Assembly: GCF_018129385.1 (NCBI RefSeq)
Contig: NZ_JAFCLN010000002.1
Span: forward strand, 248,001 to 312,000
DNA length: 64,000 nt
Direction: 5' to 3'
Origin: Bradyrhizobium lablabi
GTDB taxonomy: Bacteria > Pseudomonadota > Alphaproteobacteria > Rhizobiales > Xanthobacteraceae
Part shown: positions 21,191 through 29,297 of the stretch, piece by piece
Layout: the number at the start of each line of letters is the position of its first letter
How positions within the stretch are numbered: position 1 is the stretch's first letter
Notes under the pieces: model-generated
What the model saw: only the letters and a program-made list of their open reading frames with translations
Database searches by the model: none
What the model was told of the DNA's origin: nothing
Made by a program: the position numbers and the translations under genes

Positions 21191-21685
21191 ATGCCCCGCA
21201 TCGCGCTCTATCCCGGCTCCTTCGATCCCGTTACCAACGGCCATCTGGACGTCGTCCGGCACGCCGTGACGCTCTGCGACAGGCTGATCGTCTCGATCGG
21301 GGTGCATCCCGGCAAAAAGCCGCTGTTTTCGACCGAGGAGCGGCTGGAAATGGTCAAAGCCGTCTTCGAGCCGGTGGCGAAGAAGGCCGGCTGCGCCTTC
21401 GACTGCAATACCTACGACAACCTCACGGTGACGGCGGCACAGAAGGCGGGCGCCACCATCATGATCCGGGGCCTGCGCGACGGCACCGACCTCGATTATG
21501 AGATGCAGATCGCGGGCATGAACGAGACCATGGCGCCCGAGGTGCACACGGTATTCGTGCCGGCCTCGCCGGCGGTCCGCCCGATCACCGCCACACTGGT
21601 GCGTCAGATCGCGGGCATGGGCGGCGACGTCTCCGCCTTCGTGCCGCCCGCGGTCGCCAAAAGCCTCAAGACCAAATTCAGCTAA
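21191..21685 (+). CDS. coaD: Phosphopantetheine adenylyltransferase
   Basis: A 164-residue CoaD, which joins ATP and 4'-phosphopantetheine to dephospho-CoA in CoA synthesis. The nucleotidyl-transferase signature is [14 protein letters not shown] at residue 7, with the second motif [20 protein letters not shown] near 92-111 and the ATP loop [16 protein letters not shown]. Length is normal for the hexameric enzyme. GGGAGGGG precedes the ATG. A secreted cyclophilin gene follows after 44 bases. Confidence 0.97.
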   Translation: MPRIALYPGSFDPVTNGHLDVVRHAVTLCDRLIVSIGVHPGKKPLFSTEERLEMVKAVFEPVAKKAGCAFDCNTYDNLTVTAAQKAGATIMIRGLRDGTDLDYEMQIAGMNETMAPEVHTVFVPASPAVRPITATLVRQIAGMGGDVSAFVPPAVAKSLKTKFS

Positions 21686-21729
21686 CGCCTGTTTCGCGGC
21701 TCCACTCTTTCATCCGATCCGGAGTTTTC

Positions 21730-22272
21730 ATGATCCGAGCTCTCGCCCTCATCGCCGCGCTGATCTGCGCCGCTCCCGCCATCGCGCAGCCGCTGCCGGC
21801 CAATCTCGACAAGGCCAACGCCATCGTGATCGACACCAACAAGGGCCGCATCGTCATCAAGCTGCGCACGGACCTCGCGCCCCAGCATGCCGAGCGCATC
21901 AAGCAACTCGCGCGCGACGGCTATTACAACAACGTGCCGTTCCACCGCGTGATCGAGGGATTCATGGCGCAGACCGGTGACGGCAAGAACTTCAACGGTA
22001 CCGGTGGCTCGAAATATCCCAACCTGGCCGCCGAATTCTCCAACGTGCCGTTCAAGCGCGGCATCGTCGGCATGGCGCGTGCCGGCGATCCCAATTCGGC
22101 CAATTCACAATTCTTCATCATGTTCGCCGACGGCTCGTTCCTGAACGGCAAGTACACCGTGGTGGGCGAGGTAGTCTCGGGCATGGATGTCGTCGACAAG
22201 ATCAAGCGCGGCGAACCGGTCACCGATCCCGACAAGATGGTGAAGGTGCAGGTCGCATCCGACATCAAGTGA
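21730..22272 (+). CDS. Exported cyclophilin-type peptidylprolyl isomerase
   Basis: A 180-residue periplasmic PPIase. The signal peptide is MIRALALIAALICAAPAIAQ. The cyclophilin core keeps VPFHRVIEGFMAQTGD, RGIVGMARAGDPNSANSQFFI and FLNGKYTVVGEV. It isomerises prolyl bonds during periplasmic folding. It is followed without a gap by a small exported protein and then a cytoplasmic cyclophilin, giving a three-gene unit in which the two cyclophilins are paralogues. Confidence 0.94.
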   Translation: MIRALALIAALICAAPAIAQPLPANLDKANAIVIDTNKGRIVIKLRTDLAPQHAERIKQLARDGYYNNVPFHRVIEGFMAQTGDGKNFNGTGGSKYPNLAAEFSNVPFKRGIVGMARAGDPNSANSQFFIMFADGSFLNGKYTVVGEVVSGMDVVDKIKRGEPVTDPDKMVKVQVASDIK

Positions 22273-22713
22273 GTGGCGGCGGTGCGATGCGGCAAACCAC
22301 TCCTCTGGTTTGCGGCACTGCTATTGCTGCTGCCGGTACTGATATCGACGGCACAAGCCCAACAGCTCGACACCCTCAAGGATCTGTTCGCAAGACTGCA
22401 AGGCTGCTGGAAGGCGCCGCCCTTGTCGCGGGCCAGCCCGATGGACATCACCGTCGTCGTCAGCTTCAACCGCGACGGACACATCCTGGGCCGTCCGCGG
22501 ATCACTCATGAATCGGAGCGGGCTAGCGATCACGACCGTTTGCAGTACCGGCTTGCGGTGATGGAGGCATTGCAGCGCTGCACGCCGTTGCCATTTACCG
22601 AAGCACTGGGCGGCGCCGTTGCGGGCCGGCCCCTTGCAATTCCATTCAGGACCAGAAAATCCACACCCAAACCAGCAGAGAGACAAGTATGGCTGTCACC
22701 GAAAACACTTTGA
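22273..22713 (+). CDS. Exported hypothetical protein between two cyclophilins
   Basis: A 146-residue protein starting at GTG right after the cyclophilin stop. A hydrophobic stretch LLWFAALLLLLPVLI ending TAQAQ is a signal peptide. The mature part has two Cys (GCWKAP, QRCTPLP), and the pattern ITVVVSFNRDGHILGRP with YRLAVMEALQRC looks like the C-terminal domain of TonB/TolA-type proteins. Its last 25 bases overlap the next gene. No defined function; a TolA-like envelope role is a guess. Confidence 0.65.
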   Translation: MAAVRCGKPLLWFAALLLLLPVLISTAQAQQLDTLKDLFARLQGCWKAPPLSRASPMDITVVVSFNRDGHILGRPRITHESERASDHDRLQYRLAVMEALQRCTPLPFTEALGGAVAGRPLAIPFRTRKSTPKPAERQVWLSPKTL

Positions 22714-23153
22714 TCCTCGAAACCACCCAGGGCCCCGTCACCATCGAAATGCGCCCGGATCTGGCGCCCGGCCATGTGGCGCGGATCAAGGAACTGGTGC
22801 GCGAGGGGTTTTACGACGGCATCGTGTTCCATCGCGTGATCGAGGGCTTTATGGCCCAGACCGGCTGTCCGCACGGCACCGGCACCGGCGGTTCCGGCCA
22901 GAAGCTGAAAGCCGAGTTCAACAAGGAGCCGCATGTGCGCGGCACCGCCTCGATGGCGCGCGCGGCCAGCCCCGACTCCGCCGACAGCCAGTTCTTCATC
23001 TGCTTCGACGATGCCTCCTTCCTCAACGGCCAGTACACGGTGTGGGGCAAGGTCACCGAGGGCATGGAGAACGTCGACAAGATCAAGCGCGGCGAGCCGG
23101 TGAAGGACCCCGACAAGATCGTGAAGGCCCACATGGCGGCGGATGCGGCCTAA
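22689..23153 (+). CDS. Cytoplasmic cyclophilin-type peptidylprolyl isomerase
   Basis: A 154-residue PPIase without a signal peptide. It starts MAVTENTLILETTQGPVTIEM and carries IVFHRVIEGFMAQTGCPHGTG, SMARAASPDSADSQFFICF and FLNGQYTVWGKV. It is the cytoplasmic counterpart of the exported cyclophilin 400 bases upstream. The start lies inside the preceding gene, so translation may be coupled. A palindromic repeat follows it. Confidence 0.94.
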   Translation: MAVTENTLILETTQGPVTIEMRPDLAPGHVARIKELVREGFYDGIVFHRVIEGFMAQTGCPHGTGTGGSGQKLKAEFNKEPHVRGTASMARAASPDSADSQFFICFDDASFLNGQYTVWGKVTEGMENVDKIKRGEPVKDPDKIVKAHMAADAA

Positions 23154-23159
23154 CTCCAC

Positions 23160-23272
23160 CTCCTCATGGTGAGGAGCCTGCACAGCAGGCGTCTCGAACC
23201 ATGCGGCCACTGAACCATCCGGGCCTCATCCTTCGAGACGCGCTTTCGCGCTCCTCAGGATGAGGGTCGGCA
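23160..23272. repeat. Palindromic repeat of the CTCATGGTGAGGAGC family, copy 1
   Basis: Two hairpin units back to back. One contains CTCATGGTGAGGAGC with GTCTCGAACCATG, the other contains CCTCATCCTTCGAGACGCG with CTCCTCAGGATGAGG. Related units lie at 32130-32240 and inside 35673-35790. They sit between genes only. Confidence 0.8.
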
Positions 23273-23284
23273 GGGTAACGCGCC

Positions 23285-24361
23285 ATGCGCACCGACCTCT
23301 TCGACTTCGACCTCCCGCCTGAACGGATCGCGCTACGGCCAGCCAGCCCGCGCGACTCCGCGCGCATGCTGGTGGTGCAGCCCGATGGTGTGCTGCGCGA
23401 TCGCGCGATCTCCGATCTGCCGGCCTGGCTCGAGCCGGGCGACCAACTCGTCGTCAACGACACCAAGGTGATCGCGGCCCAGCTCAGGGGACGCCGCATC
23501 GGCCGCGAGACCGAGCCGAAGGTCGACGCAACGCTGATCAAGCGGCTCGACGGTTCGCGCTGGCAGGCGCTGGTGAAGCCGGCGAAAAAACTCGCTGCCG
23601 GCGATCGCATCCGCTTCGGCAACGAAGGCAAGGTGTGCCTGCTCGGCCATCTTGACGCCGAGGTCGAGGCCAAGGGCGAGGAGGGCGAGGTGACGCTGTC
23701 CTTCTCGTTCCATGGACCCACGCTCGACCAGGCAATATCGGATCTCGGCAGCCCGCCGCTGCCGCCCTACATCGCGTCAAAGCGCACGCCCGATGATCAG
23801 GACGCGGCCGATTACCAGACCATGTTTGCGGCCAATGAGGGTGCGGTCGCGGCGCCCACCGCCGGGCTGCATTTCACGCCGCCGCTGGAGGCTGCGCTAC
23901 GCAACCACGGCGTCGGCCTGCATCGGCTGACGCTGCATGTCGGGGCGGGAACGTTCCTCCCGGTCAAGGTCGATGATACTGCCGAACACCGCATGCATGC
24001 GGAATGGGGCTGCGTCACCGCGGCGACGGCGGGCGCGCTGAACGAGGCGCGCGCGCGTGGCGGCCGCGTCGTCGCGGTCGGCACGACCTCGTTGCGGCTC
24101 CTGGAAAGCGCGGCGGCGCAGGACGGCACCATCCAGCCCTATACCGGAGAGACCTCGATCTTCATCACGCCCGGTTACCGGTTTCGCGCGGTCGACATCC
24201 TCTTGACCAATTTCCACCTGCCGCGTTCGACGCTGTTCATGCTGGTTTCGGCCTTTAGTGGGCTCGAGACGATGAAGCAGGCCTATGCGCACGCGATCAA
24301 GAGCGGGTACCGGTTTTATTCGTACGGAGATGCGTGCCTGTTGTTTCGTGCGCCGGACTGA
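23285..24361 (+). CDS. queA: S-adenosylmethionine:tRNA ribosyltransferase-isomerase
   Basis: A 358-residue QueA, which moves the ribosyl group of AdoMet onto preQ1 in tRNA to make epoxyqueuosine. Recognised by [20 protein letters not shown] at the start, [33 protein letters not shown] and the end YGDACLLF. tgt, which performs the preceding step on the same tRNAs, is 4.9 kb to the right in the same orientation. Length is normal. Confidence 0.97.
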   Translation: MRTDLFDFDLPPERIALRPASPRDSARMLVVQPDGVLRDRAISDLPAWLEPGDQLVVNDTKVIAAQLRGRRIGRETEPKVDATLIKRLDGSRWQALVKPAKKLAAGDRIRFGNEGKVCLLGHLDAEVEAKGEEGEVTLSFSFHGPTLDQAISDLGSPPLPPYIASKRTPDDQDAADYQTMFAANEGAVAAPTAGLHFTPPLEAALRNHGVGLHRLTLHVGAGTFLPVKVDDTAEHRMHAEWGCVTAATAGALNEARARGGRVVAVGTTSLRLLESAAAQDGTIQPYTGETSIFITPGYRFRAVDILLTNFHLPRSTLFMLVSAFSGLETMKQAYAHAIKSGYRFYSYGDACLLFRAPD

Positions 24362-24363
24362 AC

Positions 24364-24651
24364 CTAGCGAACGATGATGATGGCGGACGAGACTGGCCTG
24401 GCGCGCCTCGTTTCGCCGGGAACGAACTGGGCAAACACGTCCCTGACGCGGCTGGCCGGCGTCATATCGCGCGAATAGCGAAACTCGTATGGCGCCGGCA
24501 TTTGCTCCTGCCGAGGCGCGTAGGTGGCGCTATCGAACAGCGACGCATCGAAGCGCGTGTTGCTCTCGTTATCACCGAAGCAAGCGTCAAATACGAACAG
24601 CAATGCGAGCAGGGCAGATCCAACATAACCAAAATATTTACCGACGGGCAT
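24364..24651 (-). CDS. Small membrane-anchored hypothetical protein
   Basis: A 95-residue protein with one N-terminal hydrophobic segment (GYVGSALLALLFVFDACFG) followed by a polar domain and a hydrophobic C-terminal end SSAIIIVR. Similar openings occur in many short Bradyrhizobium proteins I remember, all without function. ATG 24651 is preceded by AGGAGG twelve bases upstream, and that SD is locked in a perfect hairpin (24664-24681). It is convergent with queA. Confidence 0.6.
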   Translation of the reverse strand: MPVGKYFGYVGSALLALLFVFDACFGDNESNTRFDASLFDSATYAPRQEQMPAPYEFRYSRDMTPASRVRDVFAQFVPGETRRARPVSSAIIIVR

Positions 24652-24663
24652 AATCTGAGCGAG

Positions 24664-24681
24664 CCTCCTTTTCGAAGGAGG
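24664..24681 (-). promoter_or_regulatory. Hairpin sequestering the Shine-Dalgarno of the 24364-24651 gene
   Basis: On the minus strand CCTCCTT, loop CGAA, AAGGAGG form a perfect 7-bp stem. The 3' arm is the complete SD of the downstream gene, so ribosome access would need the hairpin to open. Confidence 0.5.
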
Positions 24682-24821
24682 TTGCACCGCGCGCCATCAA
24701 GGGCGGGTTTAAGCCCGCCACGCTTTTGCCAAGGTGGTTGGCTGCCGGTTGGCAATTTGCGGATAATTTTAATGAACGGGTGGCGGACAACGGCGCAATC
24801 GCGCCGTTGTCCGCCGAGGCT

Positions 24822-25847
24822 TCACGCCATTACGCGCTGCGGCAACAGTTCGGCGATCTGGATCGCGTTGAGTGCGGCGCCCTTGAGCAGTTGATCCGCC
24901 GCCACGAACATCGAGATCGAGTGGCCTGAGGGATCGCTGAGATCCTTCCGGATGCGGCCCACCAGCACGTCGTCCTGGCCGGAGGCGTCGATCGGCATCG
25001 GGAAATAATTCCCGGCGCGATCGTCGATGATCTTCACGCCCGGCGCGCCCGCCAGCAGCTTGCGCACGTCGTCCTCGCCGATCGGCCGCTCGCATTCGAA
25101 GGTGATGGCTTCGCAATGGGCGCGCAGGACAGGCACGCGAACGCAGGTGACGCCGACCGCGATCTTCTCGTCCTCGAAAATCTTGCGGGTTTCCTTGATG
25201 ACCTTGGTCTCTTCGTCGTTGTAGCCGGTCTCGGGGTCGACCGTGGTGTTGTGGTTGAACAGGTTGAAGGCGTAGGGGTGCGGCAGCACCTTGGGCTGGT
25301 AAGCCTCGCCGTTAAGGCTGGCGCGGGTGGATTCCACCAGCTCTTCCATCGCGGCGGCGCCGGCGCCGCTGGCGGCCTGGTAGGTCGAGATGATCAGGCG
25401 CTTGATGCGGTTTTGGCGGTGGATCGGCCAGAGCGGCACCAGCGCGGTGATCGCGGCGCAGTTCGGGTTGGCGATGATGCCCTTGTGATCCCGGATGCGG
25501 CCGGCGTTGATCTCGGGGATGACCAGCGGCACGTTCGGATCCATCCGGAAGGCCGAGGAATTGTCGACCACGACGGCGCCGGCCTGCACGGCGATCGGCG
25601 CGTACTTCCGGGAAATGCTGCCGCCGGCCGAGAACAGGGCGATGTCGACATCGCGGAAAGCGTTCTCGTTCAGCTCCTCGATGACGATCTCGCGGCCGCG
25701 GAACTGCAAGGTCTTGCCCGCCGAGCGGGCGCTCGCCAGCGCCTTCAGCTTGCCGATGCGGAAATTGCGGCGGTCCATGGTGGCGATGAATTCGGCGCCG
25801 ACGGCGCCGGTCACGCCGACAATCGCTACAACGGGATCGTTACTCAC
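24822..25847 (-). CDS. asd: Aspartate-semialdehyde dehydrogenase
   Basis: A 341-residue Asd that reduces aspartyl phosphate to aspartate semialdehyde, the branch point to Lys, diaminopimelate, Thr, Met and Ile. The NADP loop is VGVTGAVGAEF at residue 8, the catalytic Cys is in IANPNCAAI, and QAASGAGAAAMEEL follows. The start is GTG 25847, because GGAG lies seven bases before it. Directly upstream are a terminator hairpin (25883-25910) and a Thr-rich leader peptide (25938-26009), which point to attenuation control. Confidence 0.96.
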   Translation of the reverse strand: MSNDPVVAIVGVTGAVGAEFIATMDRRNFRIGKLKALASARSAGKTLQFRGREIVIEELNENAFRDVDIALFSAGGSISRKYAPIAVQAGAVVVDNSSAFRMDPNVPLVIPEINAGRIRDHKGIIANPNCAAITALVPLWPIHRQNRIKRLIISTYQAASGAGAAAMEELVESTRASLNGEAYQPKVLPHPYAFNLFNHNTTVDPETGYNDEETKVIKETRKIFEDEKIAVGVTCVRVPVLRAHCEAITFECERPIGEDDVRKLLAGAPGVKIIDDRAGNYFPMPIDASGQDDVLVGRIRKDLSDPSGHSISMFVAADQLLKGAALNAIQIAELLPQRVMA

Positions 25848-25878
25848 TTTAATTCTCCATGTTTGTGATGCGGGCAAC

Positions 25879-25910
25879 AAAAAAGCCCCGGACCTTTTCA
25901 GGCGGGGCTT
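25879..25910 (-). terminator. Intrinsic terminator in the asd leader (attenuator)
   Basis: On the minus strand AAGCCCCG, CCT-GAAA-AGG and CGGGGCTT form a strong stem with a GAAA tetraloop, followed by TTTT. It lies between the Thr-rich leader peptide and asd. Its 5' arm (CCGAAGCCCC) can instead pair, with one bulged G, with GGGGTTCGG at 25955-25963 in the leader-peptide coding region, making an antiterminator. Confidence 0.75.
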
Positions 25911-25937
25911 CGGATGAAGTCGATGCGACCTAACTGA

Positions 25938-26009
25938 CTACGCGCGCACGCCTCCCGAACCCCTGATGGGTTTGGTGGTTTTGGTCGCGGTTTTGGTGGT
26001 CAGCGTCAT
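25938..26009 (-). CDS. Thr-rich leader peptide of asd (putative attenuation peptide)
   Basis: A 23-codon frame from ATG 26009 to TAG 25938. The first part reads MTLTTKTATKTTKP, then one Ile follows; there are seven Thr, three Lys and one Ile, all products of the pathway that asd feeds. After the control codons lies GGGGTTCGG, the strand that can form the antiterminator. A ribosome stalled at the Thr codons would leave this strand free and prevent the terminator at 25883-25910; a ribosome reaching the stop would cover it. The design matches thr attenuators of enterobacteria, but the SD is weak. Confidence 0.65.
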   Translation of the reverse strand: MTLTTKTATKTTKPIRGSGGVRA

Positions 26010-26088
26010 GGCGCGGACTTATGCGGGAGAGTTTTGGCGCCGTCAACGGCTTTTCACCACAATCCGGACTGCAACAGCGCCGGCCTCG

Positions 26089-26694
26089 TCATTTTGCCGG
26101 CCGGCGCCCCGGGGGTTCAAGGATGACCTCCTTCAACTCGCTGCCACTGATCACGACGATCGCGAAATTCAGCCTGCCGCGTTCGCGGATCAGTCCGCCG
26201 CTGATCGCCTTGCCGGATGCCGCATGCTCGGCCACCCGCACGGCTTCCGGCAGCCGGTGCCGGACGGCCCTGAGCGCAGCCAGATTGTTGCGGTCGTCAG
26301 CGTCGAGCTCCGTCAGTGGGAGCGCGGCGGCGCCGCCGACGATCCTGCCGGTGGCGGCATCGACGGCGTGCTGCCAGATGCGATCATTGTGCAGGATTTT
26401 AACCCGGTAGACCGGCAAGTCCGACGCGCCGTCGAAGCTGACATCGGCAGTCGTCGAGCCCGCGTGGAGCGCTTCGGCAATCGCCATCGCCTGGCTGAGC
26501 GAGATCGTTGACCCACGGAAGAGCTCGAGCTCGCGGTTAATCGCTGGCTGGCTGGCTTCGGCTCCGTCGCCGTTCCCGGTGTAGGGCGATGCTCGCTCGT
26601 CCGTTGATGGGGCGATGGCATAGGCCGGGGCAGGAAGGGGCAGTGCCAGAATCATGACCGCAAGCAAGTGTCTCCAACCTCTCGGCATACGCAT
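26089..26694 (-). CDS. Exported protein with PepSY domains
   Basis: A 201-residue exported protein. The signal peptide (MRMPRGWRHLLAVMILALPL to APAYA) starts at ATG 26694, with GGAGA eight bases upstream. The mature part holds a clear PepSY domain, LSQAMAIAEALHAG through LPVYRVKILHNDRIWQHAVD and ATGRIVGG, and a weaker second one from LPEAVRVAEHAASG. PepSY domains inhibit or sense proteases in the envelope. A dyad matching that upstream of the patatin gene is found at 26892-26910, about 200 bases before this start. Confidence 0.75.
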   Translation of the reverse strand: MRMPRGWRHLLAVMILALPLPAPAYAIAPSTDERASPYTGNGDGAEASQPAINRELELFRGSTISLSQAMAIAEALHAGSTTADVSFDGASDLPVYRVKILHNDRIWQHAVDAATGRIVGGAAALPLTELDADDRNNLAALRAVRHRLPEAVRVAEHAASGKAISGGLIRERGRLNFAIVVISGSELKEVILEPPGRRPAK

Positions 26695-26793
26695 TCTTGC
26701 AGTCTCCAACCTTGGGTCCAACTCTGCCGTCGGATGGGCAGGATCGTCTCGAACAAAGGCGCGGCCGACCCTTTGAGCGGGCGGGTCGGCCGC

Positions 26794-26832
26794 CGAGCGT
26801 CGCAACGAGGCTGTACCTCGTTGCGACGCTCG
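26794..26832. repeat. Perfect 17-bp inverted repeat
   Basis: Arms begin CGAGCGTCGCAACGAGG and its exact complement, separated by CTGTA. It lies between the PepSY gene start and the operator dyad. There is no T run on either side, so it is probably not a terminator. Confidence 0.85.
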
Positions 26833-26891
26833 AAGCGCGGCGCGCGCCCGGCGGGGCTGTCGAACGCGGAGGCCGCATCTTGCCTATAATT

Positions 26892-26910
26892 AAACCATAC
26901 CGTATCGTTT
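26892..26910. promoter_or_regulatory. Putative TetR operator, copy 1
   Basis: AAACCATACCGTATCGTTT is a perfect dyad of the form AAAC-N-ATAC-N-GTAT-N-GTTT. The only other copy in view is at 29177-29195. It lies between the TetR gene end and the PepSY gene start. Confidence 0.65.
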
Positions 26911-26970
26911 TGTTTCGGTCAAGGATGGGTCGAGCCGCGGCCTGCGGGAAATTCCGTTCTCACGGAATTG

Positions 26971-27711
26971 TCAGCGGGAGGGGCGCCGCCGGATGGTTGG
27001 TTGGGAAGCGGACCGGCTGCGGCCCGCCGGGCCAAGCGCGCCCGCCAGGAAAAGCCTGATTGCCGATCGCATGCGCTTTTCGGCCGCCTTTATCTCAAGG
27101 GGCATGCCGAACGTCGCCATGCGGTGCGTGTGACCGACAACGACGTCGAGGAATACCTCGGCGGCGATTGTCGTATCCTCGACGTCGAGTGCACCTTGCG
27201 CCACGAGATGATCAAAGAATCGCGCTGTGGTGGCGACCGCCTTCAACCAACCTTCTTCCTCGCCGAGCTTGGCGAACTCGGGAAAGTTGATCGACTGCGC
27301 CGTCAGCATGCGGCTGAAGGCCGCGGCATCGGGACCACAGGTGAATGTCAGCATCTCGCGCCCGACATCCACCAGGCGCTGTTCGGCCGAGATGTTCGCA
27401 GGGCTCGTGAGCTGTACTTCGGCAGCCTTCGCAAGCGGAGCAAGCCAGCGTGCAATCTCGCGTCTCAGCACCGCCGCGAACAGCCCGCGCTTGTCGCCAT
27501 AGCGCGCGTAGACAGTGGGCTTGCTGACCCGCGCAGCTTCCGCGACCGCATCGAGCGAGGTCGCATCATAGCCGCGATCGAGGAAGAGGCGCGTGGCGAC
27601 CTCGATCAGCCGTTGATCGCGCTCGAGAGCGGCGCTCTTCGTCGGCCGGCCGCCGCGCGATTTCGGCACATCGCGTTTTCCCGGTCTTGCCTTGGTCGCA
27701 GTCAATCCCAT
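26971..27711 (-). CDS. TetR family transcriptional regulator
   Basis: A 246-residue repressor-type protein. The basic tail KSRGGRPTK leads into a TetR helix-turn-helix: ATRLFLDRGYDATSLDAVAE, then ARVSKPTVYARYGDKRGLF. The C-terminal domain (about 90-225) is helical and fits the TetR_C groups that bind hydrophobic ligands. It sits between the PepSY protein gene and the patatin gene, both of which have the same 19-bp dyad upstream; I infer it controls both. No copy of the dyad is seen at its own promoter. Confidence 0.9.
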   Translation of the reverse strand: MGLTATKARPGKRDVPKSRGGRPTKSAALERDQRLIEVATRLFLDRGYDATSLDAVAEAARVSKPTVYARYGDKRGLFAAVLRREIARWLAPLAKAAEVQLTSPANISAEQRLVDVGREMLTFTCGPDAAAFSRMLTAQSINFPEFAKLGEEEGWLKAVATTARFFDHLVAQGALDVEDTTIAAEVFLDVVVGHTHRMATFGMPLEIKAAEKRMRSAIRLFLAGALGPAGRSRSASQPTIRRRPSR

Positions 27712-27868
27712 GCCTGTTGATCCCTGCGCGATAGGGACAATCGCTACGCTCTATAACGTGCGGCCATCGGCGCGTCATCGCCAAACTGGACGAATAGCCC
27801 CTGTTTTCAACGACCTAGAGCGAGATGACTTTTCTTCGAATCGTCATCTCGCGCTAGCTCTTTGTTTG

Positions 27869-27915
27869 AGCATGATCTTTTCGGAAAACCGGTGCCCACT
27901 TTTCCGGATCATGCT
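27869..27915. repeat. 47-bp palindromic intergenic repeat, copy 3
   Basis: Third copy of the AGCATGATC ... GATCATGCT element. Just before it, 27816-27857, a second palindrome pairs AGCGAGATGAC with GTCATCTCGCGCT. Both lie downstream of the patatin gene. Confidence 0.85.
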
Positions 27916-27940
27916 CTGGATCGAATGCCGGTGCTTCGGC

Positions 27941-29104
27941 TTAGGGAAGCTCCGAACTCCATGCCCTGCCGGCCGCCGCCTTCTCGTATCCATACTGATA
28001 GAGGGCACGCATATAGGCGGTGTCGAATCCGTTCGAAGACGAAGACGGGTAATCGCGCTCGATATAGGAGAGATGGAAACCAAACCGATTCCGCCTGGCG
28101 AAATCCCAGGTCGAGAAGATGACGGAGCGCGTCTGCGACTGGGTGATCGACGACAGGCTGCGTGAAGCCACGTCGATCGTGCCGTTGGGCACGAGCTCGA
28201 AGGTGCGTTCGATCTTCTTGTTGACGAGGATGTAGATGTTGAGGCGGCCGTCCCCCGGCAGACGATTATGAAACAGCAAGGCGTCCGGCACCGTGAGAAC
28301 GGGGGTCGTCACGCCGCCATCGACATGCATCTCCTGAAACCGCCGGCCCTGGCCTTCGGCTTCGATCAGGATCGGCGGAAACACAAGAGGAATGCTGGCT
28401 GACGCAGCCATCACGTCGCGGAACAGGTGCAGCGCGTCGGGCGAGCCGATCGCGGCAATCTTCCCCATGTCCCAGATGGCGGTGCGCTGGGTATCGAGGT
28501 CGGTGGTTACGACGAGTAACCGGCGCCCCCTGGCATGTTCGCGGGCGACGGCGGCCATTATCTCGGGGCCGACATAGCGGGCGACCAGCTCGCGCAGCCG
28601 CGTGTTGCCGAACAGGCCGGACCCAAAGAGCACGCGCATGATGCTGGGATCGTCCAGCAGGCTTTCCGCGATACCACCGGTGTAAACCTCTCTCAGCGTA
28701 TCGTCGTACTGCGGCCCGAGAAATGCAAAGGGGGCGATCAGACCGCCCGTGCTTACGCCGGATACGACCGAGAAGATCGGACGGGTACCAGCCGCGGTCC
28801 AGCCGTTCAGGACGCCGACGCCATAGGCGCCGTCGGCACCGCCACCGGAGAGCGCAAGATAGGCTCTGGTGCCGGAAAAATCGCGCTTTTCGAAACGAAA
28901 GTTCGCGATGGGCTCGTCCGTGTAGCGCCTGAGACCGTCGAGGTTGAGCACGCGGGCACTGCTGGCATCGGCCTCGGTGTAGGGGGTACGCGGCAGGGAC
29001 GTGCAGGCGGCCAGCGCAAAGCTGCACAGCACGGCGACCGCCTTGCGCAGACGAACGCCGTCGGACCGGACGGAAAGTGCAGTTAGAAGAGAGGAGAAGA
29101 GCAT
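27941..29104 (-). CDS. Patatin-like phospholipase, lipoprotein
   Basis: A 387-residue predicted lipase. A hydrophobic segment AVAVLCSFALAAC ends in a lipobox, so it is likely lipid-anchored. The patatin fold shows the oxyanion loop SGGGADGAYG, the nucleophile elbow GVSTGG and the catalytic Asp in HVDGG. The expected reaction is hydrolysis of acyl esters of phospholipids in the envelope. ATG 29104 is used; a TTG at 29128 would lengthen the N-terminus. A TetR-type dyad lies 73 bases upstream. Confidence 0.87.
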   Translation of the reverse strand: MLFSSLLTALSVRSDGVRLRKAVAVLCSFALAACTSLPRTPYTEADASSARVLNLDGLRRYTDEPIANFRFEKRDFSGTRAYLALSGGGADGAYGVGVLNGWTAAGTRPIFSVVSGVSTGGLIAPFAFLGPQYDDTLREVYTGGIAESLLDDPSIMRVLFGSGLFGNTRLRELVARYVGPEIMAAVAREHARGRRLLVVTTDLDTQRTAIWDMGKIAAIGSPDALHLFRDVMAASASIPLVFPPILIEAEGQGRRFQEMHVDGGVTTPVLTVPDALLFHNRLPGDGRLNIYILVNKKIERTFELVPNGTIDVASRSLSSITQSQTRSVIFSTWDFARRNRFGFHLSYIERDYPSSSSNGFDTAYMRALYQYGYEKAAAGRAWSSELP

Positions 29105-29176
29105 TCGCCGCCGGTACCGTTCACGCAATTGCTATCGCCGCCAGCGTCACTGTGGCGCTTCATCCGCCTTCTGATA

Positions 29177-29195
29177 AAACTATACGGTATCGTTT
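29177..29195. promoter_or_regulatory. Putative TetR operator, copy 2
   Basis: AAACTATACGGTATCGTTT has the same perfect dyad as copy 1 and shares the adjoining TTGTTT. It lies upstream of the patatin gene on the minus strand and 100 bases from tgt on the plus strand. Confidence 0.65.
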
Positions 29196-29297
29196 TGTTT
29201 AACAAGACAAGCCGATTGTGTCCAGGATTGGGCAGGGCGATCTGATGCGGGCACGCAGCGGTTGATCGGCATTCCCCGGCAAGCAATAAGCAGCCGC

